Shown here piece after piece: positions 43,377 through 51,073 of a stretch of DNA of 57,463 bases; the first letter of the stretch is position 1; each line of letters opens with the position of its first letter. A program made the translations under genes and the position numbers. Under the pieces are notes generated by a model. It saw only the letters and a list, made by a program, of their open reading frames with translations, ran no database searches and was not told the DNA's origin. The stretch covers positions 1 through 57,463 of the forward strand of contig JANQDZ010000023.1 of NCBI GenBank assembly GCA_028278645.1, read 5' to 3'. Source of the DNA: Longimicrobiales bacterium. GTDB taxonomy: Bacteria > Gemmatimonadota > Gemmatimonadetes > Longimicrobiales > Gaopeijiaceae.

Positions 43377-44579
43377 ATGTTTAAGGTCATCCGCAATGAC
43401 GACGACTACAATGTCGCCCTTGAGACCATTGAGGCTCTTGTTGCGAAGGATCCCCCACGTGGCAGTGAGGAAGCTGATCGCCTAGAGGTTCTGGCAGTTC
43501 TCCTCGAGGAATACGAACAAACCAACTGGCACGAGACTCTTCCCTCCCCGGTTGAGGCGATTCGATTCCGAATGGAGCAAGCTGGTCTGAAGCAGCGAGA
43601 TCTGGTGCCTTACTTCGGTAGCGCAAGCAGGGTCTCTGAAGTGCTCTCGGGAAAACGCAATCTAACCCTCCAAATGATCCGGGCACTGACCGAGGGCCTC
43701 GGCATCCCGGCGCGGGTGTTGATCCAGGAAGAACCATCCGAAGAGACAATAGAGGAAGCGCCCTGGGCGAAGTTTCCCGTCAAGGAGATGGTACGGCGAA
43801 ACTGGATCTCAAACGTTGCTCTGCAATCGCCCGAGACCATGGTTGCGGCACTAAAGGCCTTCTTCGCACCGCTGGACCCGTCGATGGACCTCGCGGTCCT
43901 GTACCGAATGACTCGACACGTTCGGACGACTAGAAAGGCAGATGAGCCATCCCTGATTGCCTGGACAGCGAAAGTGCTCCTTTCCGCTGGCGAACAGAAC
44001 CTCGAGGCCAGTTTTAAACCGGGAAGCGTGACGCCGGAGCTTATGACGGAGCTGGTAAAGATCTCATGGGCCGACAACGCTCCGGCGTTGGCCCGTGAAT
44101 TCCTTGGTCGACACGGTATCGCTTTGGTGGTAGAGCCGCATTTCCCAGGAACCCACCTGGATGGGGCAGCTATCCTATCTGATCCAGACCGGCCAATCGT
44201 AGGCCTAACACTACGCTACGATCGCCTTGACAATTTCTGGTTCGTCCTCATGCACGAATTGGCTCACATCAGCCTTCATGGGCGTGGAGAAGCGGACGTG
44301 TTCTTTGATGACCTTGATGGAGATGCCGTCGAGGATATGGAGGATGAGGCCGACCAACTCGCCGGTGAAGTGCTCGTGCCGAGCACCGAATTCATCAAGA
44401 GTCCGGCCAGCAGACTTCGCACAGCGGGCGCGGCGGAAAACCTGGCTAGAAAGCTCGGGATCCACTCCGCCATTGTCGCCGGAAAGATGAGGCACTTTTT
44501 CAACTCTTATCGAATCCTCACGAAGCTAGTGGGGCAGGGTGAGGTCCGAAGATGCTTCCCAGAAGTGACCTGGCCTTAA
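43377..44579 (+). CDS. higA: HigA-type antitoxin fused to an ImmA/IrrE metallopeptidase domain
   Basis: A 400-residue protein, four times the usual antitoxin size. Residues 1-120 are a HigA antitoxin with a Xre helix-turn-helix (QAGLKQRDLVPYFGSASRVSEVLSGKRNLTLQMIRAL). Residues about 200-390 form an ImmA/IrrE zinc peptidase with H293-E-L-A-H297 and downstream acidic residues (EDEADQLAGEVLVP) giving the third ligand. Known ImmA/IrrE proteases cleave a paired Xre regulator when activated; here protease and regulator are one chain. Damage or phage sensing that leads to self-cleavage and toxin release is an attractive inference. The start is ATG 43377 behind AGGGGG, and the gene overlaps the following beta-protein frame region. 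Confidence 0.87.
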   Translation: MFKVIRNDDDYNVALETIEALVAKDPPRGSEEADRLEVLAVLLEEYEQTNWHETLPSPVEAIRFRMEQAGLKQRDLVPYFGSASRVSEVLSGKRNLTLQMIRALTEGLGIPARVLIQEEPSEETIEEAPWAKFPVKEMVRRNWISNVALQSPETMVAALKAFFAPLDPSMDLAVLYRMTRHVRTTRKADEPSLIAWTAKVLLSAGEQNLEASFKPGSVTPELMTELVKISWADNAPALAREFLGRHGIALVVEPHFPGTHLDGAAILSDPDRPIVGLTLRYDRLDNFWFVLMHELAHISLHGRGEADVFFDDLDGDAVEDMEDEADQLAGEVLVPSTEFIKSPASRLRTAGAAENLARKLGIHSAIVAGKMRHFFNSYRILTKLVGQGEVRRCFPEVTWP

Positions 44580-44593
44580 AGAAAGGCTATCGA

Positions 44594-45655
44594 ATGATAC
44601 CTCCATACTACGTACCGGTCTTGAGGTGGAAGAGGGCAGAACAAAAAGCCCTCGGAATGATAAACACTCCCGAGCGGGAGTATGTCATACCTCTCGTTGA
44701 ATTGGTTCCGCGGGATTACGAAGCCAAGAAGTCGAAGCCCGTTCCTACGATCCTGCAGGTCGCGGAGAAACAAGCCACTTCAATTACCCGGAACTGGCCT
44801 GACCGGCCGATGTTCGTTGATCCCTGGCTTCTCTCTGGTCGCCTTCGCCGAAACCCCAAAAACCATCCCCTTTCGCACCTCGGAGGTCTAGCCAAGAGCG
44901 CTAAGCTTCGGCTGATTCCGGTCGCGAATCTCCGCACGGCATCATCCGAGCTGGCAGTGCTAGCAAAGACCGCTGCAACACTCGGTCATGGGGGGGCCAT
45001 TCGGCTGAAACCCGCCGACCTGTGGGACGGCACCCTGGGTTCGCGAGTCAGGTCGCTCCTTCGCGCATTCGGTCTGGCCAGCACCGGAACCGATATCCTC
45101 ATCGATTACGAGATCACTGATCCTGGAGCCCCTACTATCGCCTCTGTGCTGAGAAAGCTGGGCGGAATGAAGCAGTGGCGGACGATTGCGGCCATCAGCG
45201 GAGCTTTCCCGAAAGATCTAACGGGTTTCACGCCTGGAGAGCACCTTCACCCACGAGTGGACCTAACTTGGTGGCGTTCTCAGAGAACGGGCGCTCAGCC
45301 TCCCTGCGCCTTTGGCGACTACGCGATCCAGCATCCGGTATTCGAGGAGCCGCCGGGAAGAGCCAACTTTTCAGCAAGTATCCGGTACGCGACCGAGGAG
45401 CACTGGGTGGTGATGCGTGGGGAGGGTGTGTTCAACGACGATGGGCCTGGTTTTGCCCAATGGCCCGCCAACGCTCAACTCCTCTGCGAACGGTCCGAGT
45501 TCTGCGGAGCCGAGTTTAGCTACGGTGATCAGTACATCAGCGAGATGGGCCATCAAGCGAAAACCACAGGAAATGCGGAAACCTGGCTCAGAGCGGGACT
45601 GAATCACCATTTGGTCTATACAACCCGCCAGCTCGCCAAGCTCTTCGAGTCTTGA
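44594..45655 (+). CDS. Beta-family protein (PF14350-like)
   Basis: A 353-residue protein. ATG 44594 is preferred (AAAGG upstream, and family members begin near YxPVLKWK); the frame extends back to 44552 inside higA. It follows the layout I recall for phage T4 beta protein relatives: a start strand YVPVLRWKRAEQKAL, then YVIPLVELVP, and later strands as in a TIM-like fold (FVDPWLL, LIPVANLRT, GAIRLKPADLW, DILIDYEI, TIAAISGAFPKDL). In bacteria these genes occur in defence neighbourhoods, often with sce7726-type partners. Here one lies convergent and overlaps by 68 bp. It follows the toxin-antitoxin pair closely, so it is probably in the same operon. Molecular function unknown. Confidence 0.7.
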   Translation: MIPPYYVPVLRWKRAEQKALGMINTPEREYVIPLVELVPRDYEAKKSKPVPTILQVAEKQATSITRNWPDRPMFVDPWLLSGRLRRNPKNHPLSHLGGLAKSAKLRLIPVANLRTASSELAVLAKTAATLGHGGAIRLKPADLWDGTLGSRVRSLLRAFGLASTGTDILIDYEITDPGAPTIASVLRKLGGMKQWRTIAAISGAFPKDLTGFTPGEHLHPRVDLTWWRSQRTGAQPPCAFGDYAIQHPVFEEPPGRANFSASIRYATEEHWVVMRGEGVFNDDGPGFAQWPANAQLLCERSEFCGAEFSYGDQYISEMGHQAKTTGNAETWLRAGLNHHLVYTTRQLAKLFES

Positions 45656-46226
45656 GGCGAGCCCGAACCCCTGTCTTGAGGGCCTGCAAGTCTAGGACAT
45701 CGACTAACCGCTGATAGAGTCTTCGCCGGGAAGCGGACCGCAAGCCGTCCGCCTCACCCAAATCAACAAGGAATTCGAGCGCTTCATCTCTCCAGAGAAG
45801 CTTGATTACGGAAGCCGCATCGACGGAGGGGTTCTGTTTTGCCCTACGGAGGGTGCTAAAGGTGATTCCGCCTCGTGGTCCAACCTTGGCAGACATGATG
45901 CCCCACCAATCTGGGAGGAGGGGAACGGCCGCGTCGATGTGTGCCCCGTCACAAAGGAGCGTGGCTCGATCCAAGATCAGCGAATACGTTTCGACCTGGG
46001 CTGGCAATCGAGCTAAGGTGTCCTTTCGGCTCTTGATCTCGTAGCCATCCACTCGACCATTCACAACTGCGACGTCGACTCGAGACTTCCCGTGTCGGAG
46101 CCCGAGCTCTTCCACAATCAGCGAACCCGGATCCGACCGGTGCCGAACATGCAACCGGTGCAGAAGTGCTTGGCGGAGTGCTGCATCGCCGAAGGAGTCA
46201 GGTGAGAATGCCATTGCACAACCCAT
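45588..46226 (-). CDS. sce7726-like PD-(D/E)XK-type protein
   Basis: A 212-residue protein with the pattern of sce7726-family proteins: an early LRQALLHRLH helix, LIVEELGLRHGKSRVDVAVVNG (Asp on a strand), then DGYEIKSRKDTLARLPAQVETY, giving a D … ExK nuclease-like site, and a Tyr-containing helix. Such proteins usually sit beside a beta-protein gene. Here the two are convergent rather than in tandem, and their 3' ends share 45588-45655. The ATG at 46226 is used; another at 46214 is possible. Nuclease activity is inferred from the motif. Confidence 0.7.
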   Translation of the reverse strand: MGCAMAFSPDSFGDAALRQALLHRLHVRHRSDPGSLIVEELGLRHGKSRVDVAVVNGRVDGYEIKSRKDTLARLPAQVETYSLILDRATLLCDGAHIDAAVPLLPDWWGIMSAKVGPRGGITFSTLRRAKQNPSVDAASVIKLLWRDEALEFLVDLGEADGLRSASRRRLYQRLVDVLDLQALKTGVRARLKTRRAWRAGGLYRPNGDSVPL

Positions 46227-46449
46227 TCCAGATCGGTTGACGTTACCTCGGGAACGAAATTAGTCACACCGTGCCTTCACAGCCAGAAAAACCCTACTGT
46301 GGGGAAAAGGACCGAAAAGAACTCACGTATTCATGGCCGTGGCGTTGACGTTGGATTCAGCTGCAGAACGGGCTGAGTCCGGATTCCTTCACCCATCGGG
46401 GTTTCCGGCAACGCCTTTTTTGTCGCGGCGAATCTGAAGCCGGCGGGCT

Positions 46450-47319
46450 TCAAGCTCTAGTGGAGGCTCCTTCAGCCCGCAGGATGTTGCGGTGGATACA
46501 GCAGACTACCGGGAAGCCCGGTTCTTTGGTGACGACTGTCAGGTCCGGTGGGACCGCTGGTCCTTGGATCCCCAGTTTTTCCACCTCCCCCAGAAGCTCC
46601 TGGAAATCGGGAGAAGCCTTCGGAAGTTCCTCATGAATGGATCCCAAGCGGAACTGTTGGAATCCAATCAGACCGACGCAGGGGAATATTTCTCCGTTTT
46701 CATCGATGGTCATCTGGAGACGGCGGTCACAGGCAGAGATATGGCGCTCAGAAGGCCCGGTGATACTCCCTCCGCTGTCAGGGACCACGCGAAAAACCTT
46801 CCCTCCCAGTGTCTGGGATCTTCCAACGCCCTTCTCAAGCCACCAAAGCGGGTCACCCCTTAGGGTTAGCATCGATGTGGCTTCGGCCGCGGCCTCAAGG
46901 GTCCGCAGAAGCCCGGATTCGGTCCCGGTTGGGCGATTAGGTTTTCGGCAGTCGAGGGTAAGGGAGAACCCACGTTCAGCCTGGAAGGTGTCGATCAAGG
47001 TGTCACCGACCTCCAATAAGTCCCAGAGGTCGAGTTCAAGATTCGTGATGAAACCACGTTTCCTTGCAGCGCAGGCTATTGCGAACAGACGCTTTTCTAA
47101 ACCCGCTAGGCTATCGACAGCCAAACGGCATTCCCTTCCGTAGAGTAGATGAAGATTGCGCCCCTGGCTTATCCCGGTCGAATCACGATACCAGGCATCG
47201 AATCGTGGGATCCAGTCTACCAGCGTTTGTGACCCCGGCCGGAAGTCTTCCTTCTCGGACGCCAAGAAAGCCCCGATAGATCCTAATCGCGAAAGAAACG
47301 GCAACCGATCTCCTAGCAA
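46450..47319 (-). CDS. SPASM-like protein lacking the radical SAM cluster motif
   Basis: A 289-residue protein, probably a partner or degenerate paralogue of the radical SAM enzyme upstream. It has no CxxxCxxC motif. Its C-terminal third does look like a SPASM/twitch domain: SACDRRLQMTIDENGEIFPCVGLIG, then RLGSIHEE, and a late VVCCIH, which would supply Cys ligands for one auxiliary Fe-S cluster. The middle shows TIM-barrel-like strands (FSLTLDCRKPN and SMLTLRGDP). The start codon is TTG 47319, overlapping the radical SAM stop by 7 bases, so the two are translated together. A scaffold or peptide-binding role is inference. Confidence 0.65.
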   Translation of the reverse strand: MLGDRLPFLSRLGSIGAFLASEKEDFRPGSQTLVDWIPRFDAWYRDSTGISQGRNLHLLYGRECRLAVDSLAGLEKRLFAIACAARKRGFITNLELDLWDLLEVGDTLIDTFQAERGFSLTLDCRKPNRPTGTESGLLRTLEAAAEATSMLTLRGDPLWWLEKGVGRSQTLGGKVFRVVPDSGGSITGPSERHISACDRRLQMTIDENGEIFPCVGLIGFQQFRLGSIHEELPKASPDFQELLGEVEKLGIQGPAVPPDLTVVTKEPGFPVVCCIHRNILRAEGASTRA

Positions 47320-48323
47320 GCCTTGAGCGCCTTTTGGACGCTCTGAAAGGCAAGGGTGGAAAAGAACTCTGTGACCTTCTCTGCGCGCTCGGGGTCAGAG
47401 AATATCCACCAACACAGGTGGCAGATGGACGCGAAACTCCGGTCTCGAACTGTGTGTCCTGCATTCTCAAGAATCGGCACCAAAGACCCAACTCCTCCAA
47501 AAACGATCGTTCGCAACAACGGCGAGCTATTCATACGCTCGGCTATGTCGACAATGGATTCATCCCTCACGTTCCCGAAGATGTGTCCATCTGTTTGATC
47601 GATGCCCGCACAACAGGGGAATACGTTGCCGAACGCATTCACGGCCAAGTTCATGGTCTGGTGGCAGTTAGCGTTTAGGGGAGAACCTGCATGGACCTCG
47701 GACGGTGAGATCTCTCGCGCCGCCCGTCCGATGGGGGACACGGGGCTACAGTACATTTCGTCGACCGAAGACAGCGTCTCATTGGCAAGAGGTTGGATCG
47801 CCCCTTCGACGGTGTTCTTACGGCTGGAGAGGATCCTCAGGACGGTCTCGATGCCGTTTTCCCTGCATGCGTGTACGCAGTGATCCACACGGTCCGGAGG
47901 AACGAAAGGGCGGTGCCACGCGTCCCAGCTGATTTCCATCCTCGTCAGGCCTGCTGATCGCAGGCGTTGGCAATGGGAATCTGCCGTCCTTGGGTTTCTT
48001 GCCCAGAACGCGTTCGTCGTCCCAGACACCTCGAGAAATCCACTCCTCCGGGCCGACTCAACAATTGCCAGACAGTCGTCGAGCTGAACGAAGGCTTCGC
48101 CTCCAGCAAAATGTAAATGAGGCTTGAGCGACGGGATCGCTGGCGCCTCCTCTATCACTCGCATGAGGGTTTCTAGGCTCAACGACGAAAACCCGAGAGA
48201 TTCGGATCCCCCTGGGCCCGCTGATTGGTAGCACATGGCACATTTCGCCGGGCATCGATTCGTGGTCTCTAGGACCAACGACTCGTAAGTGACCGGCATG
48301 TCCCTCAGCACCTTTGCGTTCAC
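47313..48323 (-). CDS. Radical SAM/SPASM enzyme, probably peptide-modifying
   Basis: A 336-residue iron-sulfur enzyme. The S-adenosylmethionine-binding cluster motif is C24-PAK-C28-AM-C31, with a GGE segment (HLHFAGGEAF) further on. The C-terminal SPASM-like region has Cys in NCHQTMNLAVNAFGNVFPCCAG and CHLCWW, so auxiliary clusters are likely. Enzymes of this build often modify ribosomal peptides. It starts at GTG 48323 (GGGG upstream; ATG 48299 is the alternative) and lies 55 bp after the small gene that could encode its substrate. It overlaps the SPASM-like partner. The reaction (epimerisation, cross-link, thioether) cannot be read from the sequence. Confidence 0.82.
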   Translation of the reverse strand: MNAKVLRDMPVTYESLVLETTNRCPAKCAMCYQSAGPGGSESLGFSSLSLETLMRVIEEAPAIPSLKPHLHFAGGEAFVQLDDCLAIVESARRSGFLEVSGTTNAFWARNPRTADSHCQRLRSAGLTRMEISWDAWHRPFVPPDRVDHCVHACRENGIETVLRILSSRKNTVEGAIQPLANETLSSVDEMYCSPVSPIGRAAREISPSEVHAGSPLNANCHQTMNLAVNAFGNVFPCCAGIDQTDGHIFGNVRDESIVDIAERMNSSPLLRTIVFGGVGSLVPILENAGHTVRDRSFASICHLCWWIFSDPERAEKVTEFFSTLAFQSVQKALKAC

Positions 48324-48378
48324 CGTTCGCCCCGGTGCGAGGTGCCCTTTGGGGTTTTATCAAGGACCGGCCAGAGAG

Positions 48379-48729
48379 TCACTTCTTGACGGCTTTCCTC
48401 GCGGCTGCGACGGCAGCCAGTGCTAGCGCGACAGTCTCCACCAGGCTTGCTGACACTCTAACGTCGGAAAGATTCACTTCAGATTCGTCAAAGCGGTTGC
48501 GGTCGTCGACAGTCAAATAGGGGTTTTGAGACGACAACTCCACCACCGTTGACAGGATCTCTTCTTTCGCATCCGTGAGTGCATCGATGACCTCGGGGGT
48601 TGTTTCAATCCCGTGCTGTTCAGTGAACCCCTTCGGATCACGGAGAAGATCTTCCAGGATGGAGAGGGGAGCGTCCTTCAGGTTTGTCAGGTCAGTGAAC
48701 ACAGGGGCCGCGGAAGCCGAGCTGGCCAT
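48379..48729 (-). CDS. Small protein, candidate RiPP precursor
   Basis: A 116-residue, Cys-free product. The start ATG 48729 is fixed by a perfect AGGAGGTGA immediately upstream, implying very strong translation. Residues about 22-70 resemble leader regions of the nitrile-hydratase or Nif11 kind (LSILEDLLRDPKGFTEQHGIETTPEVIDALTDA is the pattern of a leader helix pair). The C-terminus is an Ala/Val-rich hydrophobic helix (about 90-110) ending in a basic tail. No double-Gly cleavage site is evident. It is first in a leftward unit with a radical SAM/SPASM enzyme and its partner, so it may be the modified substrate; alternatively it is a small structural protein. The family is not recognised. Confidence 0.55.
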   Translation of the reverse strand: MASSASAAPVFTDLTNLKDAPLSILEDLLRDPKGFTEQHGIETTPEVIDALTDAKEEILSTVVELSSQNPYLTVDDRNRFDESEVNLSDVRVSASLVETVALALAAVAAARKAVKK

Positions 48730-49166
48730 TGTCACCTCCTAGAACAGTTTGGTGCCGAATCAGCGGTCTAGGTGGAAGCTAAGAACTCTCCCAGCGGATT
48801 CGCCAGGTTCTTGGACGGCCAGGCCGCCGGGCCCTTGCCCAGAAGCGCTGAAGGGCTACAGAGGATTCCATATCGTGCCTCCCGGTGGCCACTCCTGAGC
48901 CCGCTTGTCAAGGCCGTTGGTTTTTAAGGTTGGCATGACGAGTAGGGCCTCACATTGTACCGTCGGACAAAGGGCTCCGTGAAGAAACCGCAATGATGGC
49001 GGGTAGTCGATCCGTCTCCCGGCAGCTGAGTCGGTCGGTCATGGAGTGCACATGCCCTTCTTTGACGGTTAAGCCTGCGGGTGGCAACGCCGTTTGAATA
49101 GGTCACACCGGGCGTTAAAAGTGACTGACTGCCAGGCCCCGTCAGCTTCGGCGGCATGCGAGTTTC
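48730..49166. other. Non-coding divergent region left of the G-tract promoter
   Basis: It should contain the leftward promoter of the peptide unit, but no convincing -35/-10 pair was found. Frames reading through it (for example 48924-49313 leftward) have poor composition and no ribosome site. Confidence 0.45.
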
Positions 49167-49195
49167 TTGAGGGGGGGGGGGACAGGCGGTATAAT
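49167..49195 (+). promoter_or_regulatory. Sigma70-type promoter with an 11-G tract in the spacer
   Basis: TTGAGG (49167-49172), a 17-base spacer and a perfect TATAAT (49190-49195) point rightward to the ABC operon. The spacer begins with a run of eleven G (49171-49181, overlapping the end of the -35). Change of this run by slippage would change the spacing and so the promoter strength. Confidence 0.65.
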
Positions 49196-49470
49196 CGCCG
49201 AGACGGAAACCAGCGCGTTGTGGAGTATAGAAAGCTAGTCCGTCGACGGCGAAATCAGCGAAGTTAGTGGGCTCCTCTTTCCGCACGGGCTGAATTCGCG
49301 AGGCCTCCTTCAAAGAAAGCAGGGTTAACTGGGATCATGATTGGCCTTTCAGTGAAACCGGAATCAAACGCGTTCTGCGGGGAGGTGGGTAGTCACCGCT
49401 TGCCCTGGGATCAGTCCAGGCCTTGGGGTTCTTGGTCAGATCTGGCGGTTCGCCAGTGCCGCGGGGCGCA
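49196..49470 (+). other. Long structured leader of the ABC operon
   Basis: About 270 bases separate the promoter from the ATPase start. A near start-site stem pairs TCGCCG and GACGG (49195-49206) with CCGTC and CGGCGA (49240-49252). A compact hairpin CTGGCG/CGCCAG with a 3-base loop lies at 49442-49456, 14 bases before the ATG. No known riboswitch consensus was recognised. Leftward and rightward small frames here are not supported. Confidence 0.45.
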
Positions 49471-50304
49471 ATGAGCCAATCGGAATTCCCAGGCGCAGTT
49501 CTCGCGAAGGGTGTATCCTTGGCTTTCTCGGAAGGGCAAGGCTGGCTCTCGGTTTTGACCGATCTCGATTTTGCAGTCCGCCCAGGTGAGTTCGTCTCCA
49601 TCATCGGGCCCTCCGGTTGCGGAAAAACTTCCCTTCTGAAGCTCTTGACAGGCCTCTACTCTCACCGGTCGGATGTAAGAGTATCCGGTGAAGTGTTTGT
49701 GAACGGTGCTTCGTCCACCTCAGCGCGAATGAGCCGGCAGATCGGTCTGATGTTCCAATCGCCGTTACTGCTGCCATGGCGGACTGTCATCCAGAACCTT
49801 CTTCTGCCGAATGAACTCATTCAAGACTCACCCGAAACACCCCAGGACCCCACCGTAATCCTTGAGCAGTTGGGCTTACTCCAGTTCCAGGATTACTTCC
49901 CGGCGAACCTTTCCGGCGGAATGCAGCAGAGGGTCGCCTTGGCGCGGTTATTGATGTACCGCCCCAGGATCCTGACAATGGATGAGCCTTTTGGGGCGCT
50001 CGATGAGCAGACGAGAGAGGGATTGAACCAAGACCTGCTTGAACTATGGAGGCAGGAATCGCCTACGGTCCTATTCGTGACCCATAGTCTCCAGGAAGCT
50101 GTATTCCTCTCCGATCGAATACTCGTCCTCACGGACAGGCCAGCATCGATTTACGCCGAGGTCCAGGTCTCTGTTACTCGGCCCAGAAGTTTGGATCAGA
50201 AGTTCACGGTGGATTTCCTTAATGCACAGAAGGAGTTAAGGGCCCTTGTAAAAGAAGCGTGGGATGAGCAGGATGCCGGGCGCGAGAAAGGCGTTGACAG
50301 ATGA
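49471..50304 (+). CDS. ABC transporter ATP-binding protein, NitT/TauT type
   Basis: A 277-residue ATPase. Walker A GPSGCGKT (46-53), Q-loop LMFQSPLLLPWRT, signature LSGGMQQRVALARLL, Walker B RILTMDEPFGALD and the switch His in VTHSLQEA are all present. The closest families are the SsuB/TauB/NrtD group of importers for nitrate, sulfonate, taurine or pyrimidine-type solutes. The start is taken at ATG 49471 (open upstream to 49423), just after a hairpin. It overlaps the permease start by four bases. The substrate is not defined by the ATPase. Confidence 0.9.
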   Translation: MSQSEFPGAVLAKGVSLAFSEGQGWLSVLTDLDFAVRPGEFVSIIGPSGCGKTSLLKLLTGLYSHRSDVRVSGEVFVNGASSTSARMSRQIGLMFQSPLLLPWRTVIQNLLLPNELIQDSPETPQDPTVILEQLGLLQFQDYFPANLSGGMQQRVALARLLMYRPRILTMDEPFGALDEQTREGLNQDLLELWRQESPTVLFVTHSLQEAVFLSDRILVLTDRPASIYAEVQVSVTRPRSLDQKFTVDFLNAQKELRALVKEAWDEQDAGREKGVDR

Positions 50305-51056
50305 GGATTCGAGTCATCGGTCCGATCGCAGTCCTGTTCCTGTTCTTGATTGGCTGGGAAGGAGTTGTACGGCTATGGGAAATCCCGGAGTATTTGGTCG
50401 CTCCTCCATCCGCCATATTCCGATATTCCGTTGACAATTTGGGAGACCTCTCCGGTCATTTCCTCATCACGATGACGGAAGCAGCTGCGGGTTTCCTGTT
50501 GGGCTCTTCGGTTGGGTTCCTCTTAGCAGTGGGTTTTTCCCACTCTCGTACCCTGGAGTACTCCCTTTACCCGTACATGATCGCTCTGAAGGCAGTGCCG
50601 ATCGTGGCGCTGGCTCCGCTCCTAGTGCTTTGGTTTGGGAATGGTATTCCAGGCAAGGTGGTCATGGCGGCGCTGATCTGCTTCTTCCCCGTCATCGTGA
50701 ATGTGGCCATCGGTCTGCGGGCAGTCGATCCAGGTCTTCATGAACTCTTCCGTTCCTTGGCAGCGTCTCGCTCTCAGATCTTCTTCAAGCTTAGGCTGCC
50801 TTCATCTCTACCCTATTTGTTTGCGTCTTTCCGTATCGGTTCGACACTGAGTGTGGTCGGTGCCATAGTGGGCGAATTCTCTGGTGCTCGAAGTGGTCTC
50901 GGCTACCTAATGGTAGTTTCTGTCTACCAACTTGAAACCCCGGCCCTGTTCGCCGGGATCGTGGCCGCATCTCTTGGAGGGATCGCGTTTTTCTATCTCA
51001 TCGTTTGGCTTGAAAGTCTCTTCGTGCATTGGGAGCCAAGGGACACAAAGGTATGA
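50301..51056 (+). CDS. ABC transporter permease, NitT/TauT type
   Basis: A 251-residue inner-membrane protein with about six transmembrane helices. The permease EAA-type loop (LHELFRSLAASRSQIFFKLRLPSSLPYLFASFRI) that contacts the ATPase is present. The ATGA overlap couples it to the ATPase gene, and its own stop overlaps an ATG of the next reading frame. It belongs to the SsuC/TauC-like importer permeases. The solute is unknown. Confidence 0.9.
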   Translation: MRIRVIGPIAVLFLFLIGWEGVVRLWEIPEYLVAPPSAIFRYSVDNLGDLSGHFLITMTEAAAGFLLGSSVGFLLAVGFSHSRTLEYSLYPYMIALKAVPIVALAPLLVLWFGNGIPGKVVMAALICFFPVIVNVAIGLRAVDPGLHELFRSLAASRSQIFFKLRLPSSLPYLFASFRIGSTLSVVGAIVGEFSGARSGLGYLMVVSVYQLETPALFAGIVAASLGGIAFFYLIVWLESLFVHWEPRDTKV

Positions 51057-51073
51057 CTAAAAGGAGTTCCAAC

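Noticed and set aside
48924-49313. Leftward 129-codon frame in the divergent control region
   Set aside because: It reads through the G11 promoter tract, is Pro/Arg-rich without a pattern, and lacks a ribosome site.
49196-49470. TPP or other known riboswitch in the leader of the ABC operon
   Set aside because: The binding protein suggested a thiamin-precursor transporter, but the conserved CUGAGA and ACCUGAU core elements are not in order here; only generic stems are seen.
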